Origin: Pseudomonas sp. v388
Lineage (GTDB): Bacteria > Pseudomonadota > Gammaproteobacteria > Pseudomonadales > Pseudomonadaceae
Length of the DNA: 64,000 nt
Direction of reading: 5' to 3'
Assembly: GCF_003935425.1 (NCBI RefSeq)
Contig: NZ_RHQN01000007.1
Coordinates: 284,449 to 348,448, forward strand
Part shown: positions 16,048 through 25,500 of the stretch, piece by piece
Layout of the letters: every line of letters begins with the position of its first letter
How positions within the stretch are numbered: the first letter of the stretch is position 1
Made by a program: the position numbers and the translations under genes
The notes under the pieces: model-generated
Databases searched by the model: none
Told to the model about the DNA's origin: nothing
The model's input: the letters and a program-made list of their open reading frames with translations, nothing else

Positions 16048-18989
16048 CAGACGACTCCTTGTGAGGCAGCGGCTTGACCAACGGGGTTGGCAACCGGTTT
16101 GGGCAGCTGGGTCGGGCGGTGGCTGCGCACTGACTGGTGCGCCAGTGCGGTGAGGATCAGCAGGGTCGAGCCGACCACCACGGTAAACACGCCGACATCG
16201 AAGAACAGCGCGCTGGCGAAGTGGATATCGCCCAGCAGCGGCAGATGCAGGTGAGCGGTGTGGGTGGTCATGAACGGATAACCCAGCACCATCGAGCCGA
16301 TCCCGGTCAACACTGCAGTGAACAGACCGGTGCCCATCCAGCGCAGCGGACGCAGGCTCATCTGGGCCTCGACCCACTGGGTACCGGCCACCATGTATTG
16401 CAGAATGAACGCCACCGACATCACCAGCCCGGCGACGAAACCGCCGCCCGGCTGGTTATGACCGCGCATGAACAGGTACATCGAGATGATCAGGGCAATC
16501 GGCAGCAACAGGCGCACCAATGCCGCCGGCACCATCATGAAGCCCAGCGCGGTGTCGCTGGCGCTGCGCGGGTTGACCAGATCGGTCACCACGTCCTGGG
16601 CCAGCAACCGCTGCTGAGCGGGCAGGGCGATGCTTTCCTTGGGTGGACGGAAGCGGCGCAGCAGGGCAAACACCGTCAGTGCCACCGCCGACAACACGGT
16701 GATTTCGCCGAAGGTATCGAAACCGCGGAAGTCCACCAGCATGACGTTCACGACGTTGGTACCGCCGCCCTCGGGCAGCGCGCGGCTGAGGTAGAACGAG
16801 GAAATGGCGTTGGGCGTCTGGCGGGTCAACATGGCGTAGGACAGCAGGGCCATACCCAGGCCGACCAGGGTTGCCAGTATCAGGTCGCGAACCCGGCGGG
16901 CGCGGGCCTTCAGGCGCGTGCTGACCAGTGGCGCTACGTCTTCATTGCGGCGCGGCAGCCAGCGCAGGCCCAGCAGGATCAGCACCGTGGTGACCACTTC
17001 CACCACCAGCTGGGTCAGGGCCAGGTCCGGCGCGGAGAACCAGACGAAAGTGATGCAGGTCATCAGGCCGCAGACGCTGACCATGATCAGTGCCGCGAGG
17101 CGGTGGTACTTGCCCTGCCACGCCGCGCCCAGGGCGCAGGCGATCGCAATCAGCCACAAGGCGACGAATACCCCCGAACCCGGAATCTTCGGGCGATCGC
17201 CCCAGGTCAGCCCGCTGAAATACATCGGGATGAACCCGCCCAGCGCGGCGGCGGCCACCAGCAGAAACAGTTGCGGTTGCAGGCGGTAAGTGGTGAAGGC
17301 GCGTTCGAAGCGACGCGCCCACTGCATCATCACCACCAGACTGCGTTCGAAGAAGCGCTTGCCGTTCAGACGTCCCACCAGCGGCGGGAAAGGGAAGCGC
17401 TCACGCTTGAACGGCTTGCGCAGCAGCAGATACAGCAGCACGCCGCCGGCCATGGCGATCAGGCTCATGATCATCGGCGCATTCCAGCCGTGCCAGATCG
17501 CCAGGCTGTACTCGGGCAGCGTACCACCGACCACCGGCCGTGCGGCCGCGGCCAGCAAGGGGGCAACGGACTGGGCCGGGAAAATACCCACCACCAGGCA
17601 GGCCATGACCAGCAGTTCCACCGGCGCGCGCATCCAGCGTGGAGGTTCGTGGGGCAGGTGCGGCAAATCCTTGGCGGCCGGGCCGAAGAATACGTCCACT
17701 GTGAAGCGCAGCGAGTAGGCCACGCTGAATGCACCGGCAATGGTGGCGATGACCGGCAAGGCCATTTCGACCCAGGCGGTGGAGGAAATGAACACGGTTT
17801 CAGCGAAGAACATTTCCTTGGACAGAAAGCCGTTCATCAACGGTACGCCCGCCATCGAGGCGCTGGCGACCATCGCCAGGGTCGCGGTATACGGCACCAG
17901 CTTGATCAGCCCGCTGAGTCGCCGGATGTCCCGGGTGCCGCTTTCATGGTCGATGATTCCCGCAGCCATGAACAGCGAGGCCTTGAACGTCGCGTGATTG
18001 AGAATGTGGAACACCGCTGCCACCGCTGCCAGCGGGCTGTTGAGGCCCAACAACAGGGTAATCAGCCCAAGGTGGCTGATGGTCGAGTACGCCAGCAAGC
18101 CCTTGAGGTCGTATTGGAAGATGGCGGCATAGGCGCCCAGAATCAGGGTGCAGGCACCGGCGCCACTGACGATCCAGAACCACTGCTCGGTGCCCGACAG
18201 CGCCGGCCATAGCCGCGCCAGCAGGAACACACCGGCCTTGACCATGGTTGCCGAGTGCAGATAGGCCGAGACCGGCGTTGGCGCGGCCATGGCGTGAGGC
18301 AGCCAGAAGTGGAATGGAAACTGCGCGCTCTTGCTCAGGGCGCCGATCAGAATCAGGGTCAGCAGCACCGGATACAAGGCGTGCTCGCGAATGGCTTGTC
18401 CCGAAGCCAGTACGCGGTCCAGATCGTAGCTGCCGACCACATGGCCCAGCAGCAACATGCCGGCCAGCAGCGCCAGGCCGCCGGCGCCGGTCACCATCAA
18501 CGCCATGTACGCGCCGCGTCTGGCGTCGGCGCGGTGATGCCAATAGCCGATGAGCAGGAACGAGAAAACGCTGGTCAGCTCCCAGAAAAACACGATCTGG
18601 ATCAGGTTGCCCGACATCACCAGGCCCAGCATGGCGCCCATGAACGCCAGGAAAAACGAGAAGAACCGCGGCACCGGGTCGTCCGGCGACATGTAGTACC
18701 GCGCGTACAGCGACACCAGCGCGCCGATGCACAGCACCAGCATCGAGAACATCCAGGCGAACCCGTCCATGCGCAGTACGAAGTTGATGCCCAGGCTTGG
18801 CAGCCAGACGTATTCCTCACGGATCATGCCGCCGTCGGCAATCTGCGGGAACCACAGTGCGCATTGCAGCGCACCGGTCACGGCGATCAGCCCGGCGAGG
18901 ATCGATTCGGCGTTACGCGCGTTGTGCGGCAGGAAAGCCGCGAGACAGCTGCCAATGAACGGCAGAAGCAGTAGAACTATCAGGGACAT
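16047..18989 (-). CDS. phaAB: Monovalent cation/H+ antiporter, fused subunits A and B
   Basis: This is the largest subunit (980 residues) and the first gene of the operon. The N-terminal about 770 residues are a NuoL-like subunit A with SAQFPFHFWLPHAMAAPTPVSAYLHSATMVKAG and conserved lysines. The C-terminal about 190 residues are a subunit B domain (LMRGHNQPGGGFVAGLVMSV), which is a separate protein in Bacillus Mrp. This fusion is normal in Rhizobium pha and Pseudomonas sha operons. The complex exchanges cytoplasmic Na+ or K+ for H+ and helps with pH and salt tolerance. Ion preference cannot be read from the sequence. The following genes are coupled by one- to four-base overlaps. Confidence 0.93.
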   Translation of the reverse strand: MSLIVLLLLPFIGSCLAAFLPHNARNAESILAGLIAVTGALQCALWFPQIADGGMIREEYVWLPSLGINFVLRMDGFAWMFSMLVLCIGALVSLYARYYMSPDDPVPRFFSFFLAFMGAMLGLVMSGNLIQIVFFWELTSVFSFLLIGYWHHRADARRGAYMALMVTGAGGLALLAGMLLLGHVVGSYDLDRVLASGQAIREHALYPVLLTLILIGALSKSAQFPFHFWLPHAMAAPTPVSAYLHSATMVKAGVFLLARLWPALSGTEQWFWIVSGAGACTLILGAYAAIFQYDLKGLLAYSTISHLGLITLLLGLNSPLAAVAAVFHILNHATFKASLFMAAGIIDHESGTRDIRRLSGLIKLVPYTATLAMVASASMAGVPLMNGFLSKEMFFAETVFISSTAWVEMALPVIATIAGAFSVAYSLRFTVDVFFGPAAKDLPHLPHEPPRWMRAPVELLVMACLVVGIFPAQSVAPLLAAAARPVVGGTLPEYSLAIWHGWNAPMIMSLIAMAGGVLLYLLLRKPFKRERFPFPPLVGRLNGKRFFERSLVVMMQWARRFERAFTTYRLQPQLFLLVAAAALGGFIPMYFSGLTWGDRPKIPGSGVFVALWLIAIACALGAAWQGKYHRLAALIMVSVCGLMTCITFVWFSAPDLALTQLVVEVVTTVLILLGLRWLPRRNEDVAPLVSTRLKARARRVRDLILATLVGLGMALLSYAMLTRQTPNAISSFYLSRALPEGGGTNVVNVMLVDFRGFDTFGEITVLSAVALTVFALLRRFRPPKESIALPAQQRLLAQDVVTDLVNPRSASDTALGFMMVPAALVRLLLPIALIISMYLFMRGHNQPGGGFVAGLVMSVAFILQYMVAGTQWVEAQMSLRPLRWMGTGLFTAVLTGIGSMVLGYPFMTTHTAHLHLPLLGDIHFASALFFDVGVFTVVVGSTLLILTALAHQSVRSHRPTQLPKPVANPVGQAAASQGVV

Positions 18990-19144
18990 AGGCTTCTAGT
19001 CTGCAGGAAAAGATAAGCATCATACGTGCCAGACAGCACATCGCAAAACCTGAGACCGCCGAATTTCCTACAAGAAATGTCCGGTAAGGATAATCTTTCG
19101 CCGCCGGGCACGGATTTTGTCCTACGCCGTTCGGCTCGCTGCTT

Positions 19145-20065
19145 CTATTCCGCTTTCTCAAGGGGCTGGTCGTCATCAGACGCAGTCTGGGCGACCGGGC
19201 GTCTTTTCAGTTCGCTGACGATGACGCCGGCGACGATCAGGGCGGCGCCGAGCAAGGCAATTGCCGGTAGCCTTTCGCCGGCCAGTCGTCCGGCGATGCC
19301 TGCCCATACCGGTTCGCCGGCGTAGATCACCGTGGCACGGGTGGGTGAGACACTTTGTTGCGCCCAGTTCATGGCGACCTGAATCACCGCGCTCATTGCG
19401 CCCAGGCCTACGGCGCTGATCACCAGCAGCCAGGAGAACTGCGGCAAATGCTCGCCGGTCGGGACGATCATCAGGAAGGCCAGCACCGAGGCGGTCGCCA
19501 GTTGCACCACGGTCACCCGCCGCACGTCGACCTTGCCGGCGTAGGCGCTGATCAGAATGATTTCGGCGGCAATCGCCACGGCGCTGACAATGGTCGCCAG
19601 CTCGCCGGGGCTGAACTGCAATGCGGCGCCTTGCGGGCCTGACACCAGCAACAGGCCGGTAAACGCCAGCGCGATCCCCAGGCTTGGCATCAGCCCCGGC
19701 CGACGTCCCAGCACCAGCCATTGCAACAACGGCACGCAAGGCACGTACAGCGCGGTGATGAACGCCGACTGGCTGCTGGGAATGGTCTGCAGGCCGATGG
19801 TCTGCAAGCCGTAGCCGAGCATGATCGCCGTGCCGATGGCCACACCGGCGCGCAACTCGAGTAATGTCAGGCCACGCAGCACTTTCATGGAAAACAGCGC
19901 TACGATGGCGGCCGCCGCGGCGAACCGCAGCCCGACGAAAAACATCGGCCCGCTGGAAGTCAGGGCGTATTTGACCAGCAGAAAGGTTCCACCCCACAAG
20001 ATGGTGATCAGGATCAGCACAAGTTCTGCTTTACTGACGCGCGGCGTCCAACGACTGGTTTTCAT
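19145..20065 (-). CDS. EamA/DMT superfamily transporter
   Basis: The 306-residue inner-membrane protein has ten predicted helices in two EamA repeats. The first contains ILWGGTFLLVKYAL and SSQSAFITALYVPCVPLLQW, the second SPTRATVIYAGEPVWAGIAG, which is the usual loop before the last helices. Such proteins export amino acids or metabolites, and the substrate is unknown here. It is divergent from the XRE-cupin regulator 92 bp away, so that regulator may control it. The ATG at 20065 has a weak ribosome site. Confidence 0.85.
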   Translation of the reverse strand: MKTSRWTPRVSKAELVLILITILWGGTFLLVKYALTSSGPMFFVGLRFAAAAAIVALFSMKVLRGLTLLELRAGVAIGTAIMLGYGLQTIGLQTIPSSQSAFITALYVPCVPLLQWLVLGRRPGLMPSLGIALAFTGLLLVSGPQGAALQFSPGELATIVSAVAIAAEIILISAYAGKVDVRRVTVVQLATASVLAFLMIVPTGEHLPQFSWLLVISAVGLGAMSAVIQVAMNWAQQSVSPTRATVIYAGEPVWAGIAGRLAGERLPAIALLGAALIVAGVIVSELKRRPVAQTASDDDQPLEKAE

Positions 20066-20157
20066 GAATGAGCGGGCTCTGCGGGGATTGAATGGACAAC
20101 ACAGATTGCGGTGTAAAAGTGGGCAGTATAGTGCGCACCCGGTTCGGATGAAATCAG

Positions 20158-20727
20158 ATGGATAAAGAAAACCCACAGCGCGCTCCGGTCCTGCAACACG
20201 TCAGCCAGAATGTACGGCGCTTGCGGCACGCTGCTGACTTGAGCCAGAACGCATTGGCGGAGCGCTCCGGGGTAAGCCGGCGCATGCTGGTGGCGATCGA
20301 GGCCGGGGAGAAGAACGTCAGCCTGGCGACCCTTGACCGTGTGGCCGAGGCGCTGGATGTCGCGTTCAGTGACTTGGTCCAGGCGCCGGAGCTGCGCGAT
20401 CACAGTCGCATCAACGAACTGGCCTGGACCGGTGCCGGGGAGGGAAGCCGAGCGACCTTGCTGGCCAAGGCCAACGCACGCCGGGAAGTCGAGCTGTGGG
20501 AGTTCTGCCTGGCGCCCGGCGACGTGTATGCCTCCGAAGCGGATCCGGATGGCTGGAGCGAGCAGGTCTACGTGGTCGAAGGCCGCCTGACCGTCGCCTT
20601 CGCACAGGGTGTCGACGCCCGCGAAGTCGGGTCGGGCGAATTCTTCATGTTTCCCAGCAACCAGCCGCACAGCTATCGCAACCATGGGACGGCACCGCTG
20701 CGCTTCGTGCGCACCGTCGTGCTCTGA
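20158..20727 (+). CDS. XRE-family transcriptional regulator with C-terminal cupin domain
   Basis: The 189-residue protein has a helix-turn-helix of the Cro/CI type (about residues 12-66, LSQNALAERSGVSRRMLVAIEAGE) and a C-terminal cupin (VYVVEGRLTVAF and GEFFMFPSNQPHSYRNHG, with metal-type His residues). Such two-domain regulators sense a small ligand in the cupin. It lies between a divergent EamA transporter and a co-directional FAD enzyme 23 bp downstream. It may regulate both, which is inference from position. Confidence 0.88.
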   Translation: MDKENPQRAPVLQHVSQNVRRLRHAADLSQNALAERSGVSRRMLVAIEAGEKNVSLATLDRVAEALDVAFSDLVQAPELRDHSRINELAWTGAGEGSRATLLAKANARREVELWEFCLAPGDVYASEADPDGWSEQVYVVEGRLTVAFAQGVDAREVGSGEFFMFPSNQPHSYRNHGTAPLRFVRTVVL

Positions 20728-20750
20728 TATCAGCTCGAAACGGACTTTCA

Positions 20751-22178
20751 ATGACCACTCGCACCCTTCAAGCCGACATCCTGATCGTTGGCGGCGGCCT
20801 CAGCGGTACGCTGCTCGCCGCGCAACTGCTGCGCCAGCCGGGCACACGACGAATCCTGATCGTCGAAACCCGCAGCGAACTGGGCCGAGGCGAAGCCTAC
20901 AGCGCCACCGAGCCAGGCCACACATTGAACGGCAATGCGGCGCGCATGAGCGTCGATCCGGATAACGCCGACGATCTGACTCAATGGCTGGCCGATTTCC
21001 TGGCGGGCGGCGGCTGGCCCCAGGGCCTTGAACTGCAACTGCCGGTGGCCGATATCTTCCCGCCGCGCGGCATCTTTGGCCTGTATGTCCAGCAGCGCCT
21101 CAGCGAGGCCGAAGCGATGGGTTCCGAATGGGGCTCAAGTGTCGAGCATGTGCGCGGCGAGGCGGTGGATCTGCAGGTCGACGCACAGGGTGTCGGGCTC
21201 ACCCTGGCCGATGGCACCGCGCTGCACGGACGTTTCGCCGTGCTCGCCACCGGCATGTACGCAGCGGCCCGCACGCCGCAGCGACAATCCAGCGGCCTGA
21301 ACGCGGCGGCTCTCGATCCGTGGGATGTTGCGGCGATGCGCACGCTCGATCCCCAGGCGCGGGTACTGATCGTCGGCTCCGGGCTGACCATGGTCGATGC
21401 GGTAGTGTCCTTGCAGCAAGCCGGGCATCGCGGTCCCATTGACGTGTACTCGCGTCATGGCCTGTTGCCGCATGTGCGTCGCCAACCGCCGCCATGGCCT
21501 GACTTCCTGAGCCAGGACACTACGATCCGCAGCCCACGGCAATTGCTGCGCAAGGTGCGCGAACAGTGCGAGCTGGCCATCGAAAGCGGTATCGACTGGC
21601 AGGCGCCGCTCGATACGGTACGGGCCAATATCGGCCGGTTGTGGCATCAAGCCAGCGATATTCAGCGTCGGCAATTCGTGCGCCATGTGCGGCCCTGGTG
21701 GGAAAGCCATCATCATCGCTCACCGCCACCGAGCGCCGCCTTGCTGGCGCAATGCGTCAAGCAAGGGCGCCTGACGATCCACGCGGCAACGTTGCGCAGC
21801 GTCGAGTCGGATGACAACGGACAAATACGCATTGGCCTGCGTCGGCGCGGGCAGGCCAGCCTGTCTTACGTGACCGGCGACGCGTTGATCAATTCCACCG
21901 GAATCGAATACGACTGGCGCCGCGTCGACCGCGCCTTGCCCCGGCAACTGCTGGCGCGCGGCCTGATCCAGCCCGGTCCGTTGGCGCTGGGCATCGCTGC
22001 CGACGCAGGCGGCGCGGTGTGCGATGCGCAAGGCCGATATTCGCCACATCTGTTCAGCCTGGGTCCGCCGCTGCGCGGATTGTGGTGGGAAAGCACCGCG
22101 GTCACCGACGTCGCGGCCCAGGCCAAGGCACTGGCCTTGCGCCTGGTCGAGCTGCAGGGCGCAACCAGTCATTCCTGA
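20751..22178 (+). CDS. FAD/NAD(P)-binding oxidoreductase (NAD_binding_9 type)
   Basis: The 475-residue protein has an N-terminal dinucleotide motif ([18 protein letters not shown], about residues 10-27), the second motif VLATGMYAA, and an internal [22 protein letters not shown] that binds the second nucleotide. The middle part with [11 protein letters not shown] and the final [16 protein letters not shown] matches the YdhS-like/HpaM group of flavoproteins of unknown substrate. Start 20751 fits the family, because the open frame upstream overlaps the regulator. The C-terminal 10 bp overlap convergently with the end of soxR. Confidence 0.82.
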   Translation: MTTRTLQADILIVGGGLSGTLLAAQLLRQPGTRRILIVETRSELGRGEAYSATEPGHTLNGNAARMSVDPDNADDLTQWLADFLAGGGWPQGLELQLPVADIFPPRGIFGLYVQQRLSEAEAMGSEWGSSVEHVRGEAVDLQVDAQGVGLTLADGTALHGRFAVLATGMYAAARTPQRQSSGLNAAALDPWDVAAMRTLDPQARVLIVGSGLTMVDAVVSLQQAGHRGPIDVYSRHGLLPHVRRQPPPWPDFLSQDTTIRSPRQLLRKVREQCELAIESGIDWQAPLDTVRANIGRLWHQASDIQRRQFVRHVRPWWESHHHRSPPPSAALLAQCVKQGRLTIHAATLRSVESDDNGQIRIGLRRRGQASLSYVTGDALINSTGIEYDWRRVDRALPRQLLARGLIQPGPLALGIAADAGGAVCDAQGRYSPHLFSLGPPLRGLWWESTAVTDVAAQAKALALRLVELQGATSHS

Positions 22179-22630
22179 TCCAGCAACTGCGGCCCTGCGC
22201 CTTGCCGGCCCAATTGGTCGTCGCTGTTGCGCAGCGGGCAGGCCTGCATCGACAGACAGCCGCAACCGATGCAGCCGGTGAGCTGGTCGCGCAGCGCAGT
22301 CAGGCGCTGGATGCGTTCGTCCAGTTCTGCCCGCCATTGCATCGACAGCAGGTTCCAGTCCTCGGCGGTCGGGGTGCGTCCTTCGGGCAACGTCTGCAAG
22401 GCGGCATGAATGCTTGCCAGTGGAATACCCAGGCGCTGGGCGACCTTGATCAACGCCACGCGCCGCAACACATCTCGCGGGTAGCGTCGCTGGTTTCCGG
22501 CATTGCGCTGGCTGGCGATCAGCCCTTTGGTTTCGTAAAAGTGCAGGGCACTGACCGCGACGCCGCTGCGCGCTGCCAGTTGACCGACCGTCAGCAACGG
22601 AGCGATCCGCGGTTCAGGTGAAGGGTTCAT
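22169..22630 (-). CDS. soxR: Redox-sensitive transcriptional activator SoxR
   Basis: SoxR is a MerR-family dimer with a [2Fe-2S] cluster that switches on target promoters when oxidised by redox-cycling compounds. The 153-residue protein has the MerR helix-turn-helix ([26 protein letters not shown]), a dimerisation helix, and the cluster ligands Cys120-x2-Cys123-x-Cys125-x5-Cys131. The start at ATG 22630 is preferred to a TTG six bases earlier. It is divergent from the monooxygenase gene at 22718, and a SoxR-type box lies between them. This is the same pairing as PA2273/PA2274 of P. aeruginosa. Confidence 0.95.
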   Translation of the reverse strand: MNPSPEPRIAPLLTVGQLAARSGVAVSALHFYETKGLIASQRNAGNQRRYPRDVLRRVALIKVAQRLGIPLASIHAALQTLPEGRTPTAEDWNLLSMQWRAELDERIQRLTALRDQLTGCIGCGCLSMQACPLRNSDDQLGRQGAGPQLLDQE

Positions 22631-22645
22631 CGGCAAAATTCCCGC

Positions 22646-22676
22646 TTGACCTCAAGTAAGCTCGAGGTTTTACCCT
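22646..22676 (+). promoter_or_regulatory. SoxR-dependent promoter and operator
   Basis: A TTGACC -35 (22646-22651) and a TACCCT -10 (22671-22676) are separated by 19 bp, longer than normal, as in MerR/SoxR-type promoters. The spacer holds the near-perfect dyad CCTCAAG-TAAG-CTCGAGG (22650-22667). It reads toward the monooxygenase gene and lies 20 bp from the soxR start on the other side. Confidence 0.88.
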
Positions 22677-22717
22677 GCGTGCACGTCGAAAGCAACTGCA
22701 AACAGGAGGGCAGCACC

Positions 22718-23059
22718 ATGGCAACGCCGGAGCAAGAGGGACCGTTCAGCCAGTTGATCGAATACGCCGTCGAGCCGCGTGAGCAGGCCGGTTTGATCAG
22801 TGCCTTGATCGAGCGTGACCAGCGTTATACCGCCAGCTACCCAGGCTTTCTGGAGGCTCGCGTGCAGGCCAGCGATGACGGGCTGCGCGTTCTGCATCAG
22901 GTGCTGTGGCGTTCTCGGCCCTGTGGCGAGCAGGCTTGTCGGAATGTCGAGGCAGCTGATCTGGATCTGGGCCTGATGTTGAGGCGGTTCCGGGTAAGGT
23001 CGGCGACCTTCGGCAGCTTCAAGGTGATGGGTCAGGTCGCCCCGCGTGGCGCGGCCTGA
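22718..23059 (+). CDS. Antibiotic-biosynthesis-monooxygenase (ABM) domain protein, SoxR target
   Basis: The 113-residue protein is a short ferredoxin-like ABM domain (SQLIEYAVEPREQAGLISALIERDQRYTAS then SYPGFLEARVQASDD). Such proteins act on quinones or similar aromatics without a cofactor, or serve as dimeric binding proteins. AGGAGGG stands seven bases before ATG 22718. The SoxR-type promoter upstream predicts induction by redox-cycling drugs or phenazine-like pigments, as for PA2274 of P. aeruginosa. The exact reaction is unknown. Confidence 0.85.
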   Translation: MATPEQEGPFSQLIEYAVEPREQAGLISALIERDQRYTASYPGFLEARVQASDDGLRVLHQVLWRSRPCGEQACRNVEAADLDLGLMLRRFRVRSATFGSFKVMGQVAPRGAA

Positions 23060-23073
23060 CGAGCAGAGGCGGG

Positions 23074-24213
23074 TTACTTGGGCTGCGGCGGCAGGTCGTT
23101 GGCGATCATCTCGCCGAACGGGCCGGTCAGGTTGGTGATGCCGCGTCCAGCCAGGCTGGCGTAGGGCTCGGGCAGCAGCGGGAAGACCAGTTCGGCGAAA
23201 CGGTAGGCTTCTTCCAGATGCGGATAGCCGGAAAAGATGAAGCTTTCGATGCCGAGGTCGGCGTATTCCTTGATACGCGCCGCCACTTCCTGGGGGTTGC
23301 CGACCAGCGCCGTACCGGCACCACCGCGCACCAGACCGACGCCGGCCCACAGGTTGGGCGCGATCTCCAGATTGTCCCGGCGACCGTCGTGCAAGGCCGC
23401 CATGCGCCGCTGACCTTCGGAGTCGAACCGGGCGAAGGACTTTTGAGCGGCGGCGATGGTTTCGTCGCTGATGTGTTCGATCAGGGTGTTGGCGGCTTTC
23501 CAGGCATCTTCACTGGTTTCGCGCACGATCACGTGCAGGCGAATGCCGAATTTCACCGTGCGACCCTTGCGAGCGGCGCGTTCGCGGATATCGGCCAGTT
23601 TCTCGGCCACCGCTGCCGGAGGCTCTCCCCAGGTCAGGTAGACGTCGACCTGATCGGCTGCCAGGTCATGGGCGGCGTCGGACGATCCGCCAAAATACAG
23701 CGGTGGATACGGCTTCTGAATCGGCGGGTACAGCGCCTTGGCGTTCTGGACGCGAAGGTGCTTGCCTTCGAAGTCCACGGCTTCGCCTTGCAGCACCCGG
23801 CGCCAGATGTGCAGGAACTCGTCGGTCACTTCGTAGCGTTCGCTGTGGTCCAGGAAGCTGCCGTCGCCACGGTTTTCATCCGGGTCGCCGCCGGTCACGA
23901 CGTTGATCAGCAAGCGCCCGCCAGACAGACGGTCCAGCGTCGCGGCCATGCGTGCGGAAACGGTGGGGGAAATAATGCCGGGGCGAATCGCGACCAGGTA
24001 CTTCAGGCGTTCGGTCAGTGGCACCAGTGCGGAAGCGATCACCCAGGAGTCTTCGCACGAGCGGCCGGTGGGGATCAGCACGCCGTAGTAACCCAGGTCA
24101 TCGGCGGCCTGGGCGACTTGTTTGAGGTAATTCAGGGTAACGGGGCGGGCACCTTTGGTCGTGCCCAGGTAGTGGCCGTCGCCGTGGGTCGGTAGAAACC
24201 AGAAAACGTTCAT
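23074..24213 (-). CDS. ssuD: FMNH2-dependent alkanesulfonate monooxygenase SsuD
   Basis: The 379-residue TIM-barrel enzyme cleaves alkanesulfonates to aldehyde and sulfite for sulfur supply, using FMNH2 from a partner reductase. It opens [21 protein letters not shown] and contains the family signatures [40 protein letters not shown] and [16 protein letters not shown], with conserved Cys, His and Arg of the active site. Normally it lies in an ssuEADCBF operon. Here no reductase, ABC transporter or SsuF neighbours it, and the only flavin reductase in the window is 16 kb away. It may be a paralogue for one sulfonate. MsuD-like substrate preference cannot be excluded. Confidence 0.88.
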   Translation of the reverse strand: MNVFWFLPTHGDGHYLGTTKGARPVTLNYLKQVAQAADDLGYYGVLIPTGRSCEDSWVIASALVPLTERLKYLVAIRPGIISPTVSARMAATLDRLSGGRLLINVVTGGDPDENRGDGSFLDHSERYEVTDEFLHIWRRVLQGEAVDFEGKHLRVQNAKALYPPIQKPYPPLYFGGSSDAAHDLAADQVDVYLTWGEPPAAVAEKLADIRERAARKGRTVKFGIRLHVIVRETSEDAWKAANTLIEHISDETIAAAQKSFARFDSEGQRRMAALHDGRRDNLEIAPNLWAGVGLVRGGAGTALVGNPQEVAARIKEYADLGIESFIFSGYPHLEEAYRFAELVFPLLPEPYASLAGRGITNLTGPFGEMIANDLPPQPK

Positions 24214-24570
24214 GACAGATCCTTGGAAGTGAACAGCCGCTCGCCGGCAGCCTTTAGGTGCCGACCTTTATAAAGGCTTGCGGATATTCCGTAAAAGAAC
24301 CTAAAACCATATTTTTAGATCTGGAATGAATATGGGGTGCCGGTTGTGGAAGGCGGGTTAGGGGTGATTGCGCTGTGTCAGCAGCACATTTTGTAGCAGC
24401 CAACTTGCTGGCGAAGGCAGCCTGCCGGGCAATGCCAGAATTGTTGCTGCCGATACGCACCAGATCGCGAGCAAGTTCTCTCCACAGACGCCCCGGCTCC
24501 CGCGCATGAAATCATCGAAACTTTGCACCCACCGCCCGGTCACTTTGATAAGACTAACGGGAGTCAAGCC
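24214..24570. promoter_or_regulatory. Divergent control region between ssuD and ku, with palindromes and a REP pair
   Basis: The ssuD side holds a perfect palindrome CCTTTATAAAGG (24265-24276), a near palindrome CGGATATTCCG, and inverted arms CCATATT/AATATGG spanning about 24307-24335. These are possible operators or promoter parts for a sulfur-regulated gene. The right half contains REP-like halves (24391-24417 and 24464-24486). GGAG at 24560-24563 is the ribosome site of ku. Confidence 0.55.
24391..24486. repeat. REP-type inverted pair
   Basis: TTGTAGCAGCCAACTTGCTG followed by GCGAAG at 24391-24417 and its degraded inverse GCGAGCAAG-TTCTCTCCACAG (24464-24486) flank a 46-bp spacer. The core AACTTGCTGGCGAA resembles the other REP halves in this window. 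Confidence 0.6.
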
Positions 24571-25479
24571 ATGGCAAGGGCAATCTGGAAAGGCGCAATC
24601 AGTTTCGGGCTGGTGCATATTCCGGTGGCGCTGGTATCAGCGACATCGTCCAAAGGGGTCGATTTCGACTGGCTCGACAAGCGCAGCATGGAGCCGGTCG
24701 GCTACAAACGCATCAACAAAGTGACCGGCAAGGAAGTCACCAAGGAAAACATCGTCAAAGGCGTCGAGTACGAAAAGGAACGCTACGTTGTCCTGAGCGA
24801 AGAAGAGATCCGCTCCGCGCACCCCAAGTCCACCCAGACCATCGACATCTTCGGCTTCGTCGACAGCGAGCAGATCCCGCTGCAGAACATCGACACGCCT
24901 TACTACCTGACCCCCGACAAGCGCGGTGAAAAGGTCTACGCCCTGCTGCGCGAAACCCTCAAGGACACCGATAAGGTCGCCCTCGCCAACGTGGTGCTGC
25001 ACACCCGCGAGCATTTGGCGGCGGTCATGCCGCTCGGGTCGGCCATGGTCCTGGTGATCCTGCGCTGGCCTGAAGACGTCCGCGAGCTGGATGCACTGGA
25101 ACTGACCGAAGCCGTCACCGACGCGCAGCTGACCAAAAGCGAACGTGACATGGCCAAACGGCTGGTCAAGGACATGAGCGCGCAGTGGAAGCCCGGCGAC
25201 TACCGCGACACCTTCCAGGACAAGATCATGCAACTGGTGGAAACCAAGGCCCGCGAAGGCAAGATCGAAAACGTCGAGGGCGACAGCGGGGAGGAGGAGC
25301 GCAAGAGCGCCGATGTCATCGACCTCACCGATTTGCTGCGCCGCAGCCTGGCCGGTGGCAAGACCGCTGCGACCAAACGCAAGCCGGCCGCCAAGGCTGC
25401 CGACACGGACCAGGCGGACGAGAGCAAGCCTGCCAAACGTCGGGCGCCGGCGCGCAAGAAAACCAGCAAGGCCTCCTGA
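24571..25479 (+). CDS. ku: Ku protein of non-homologous end joining
   Basis: Bacterial Ku binds DNA ends as a homodimer and recruits LigD. The 302-residue protein begins MARAIWKGAISFGLVHIPV, the family signature, and contains the central beta-barrel and bridge motifs (YLTPDKRGEKVYALLRETL, VLVILRWPEDVRELD). Its C-terminal tail of about 50 residues is Lys/Ala-rich (TKRKPAAKAADTD, AKRRAPARKKTSKAS), a DNA-binding extension common in pseudomonads. GGAG precedes the ATG. ligD starts 21 bp after the stop, so the two are an operon. Confidence 0.95.
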   Translation: MARAIWKGAISFGLVHIPVALVSATSSKGVDFDWLDKRSMEPVGYKRINKVTGKEVTKENIVKGVEYEKERYVVLSEEEIRSAHPKSTQTIDIFGFVDSEQIPLQNIDTPYYLTPDKRGEKVYALLRETLKDTDKVALANVVLHTREHLAAVMPLGSAMVLVILRWPEDVRELDALELTEAVTDAQLTKSERDMAKRLVKDMSAQWKPGDYRDTFQDKIMQLVETKAREGKIENVEGDSGEEERKSADVIDLTDLLRRSLAGGKTAATKRKPAAKAADTDQADESKPAKRRAPARKKTSKAS

Positions 25480-25500
25480 GCACCCCAGAGAACCACGACC

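Noticed and set aside
16137-18212. A 691-codon open frame on the plus strand
   Set aside because: It lies wholly antisense to phaAB, whose protein is strongly conserved. The reading is His/Gln/Arg-rich, as antisense frames of GC-rich genes are.
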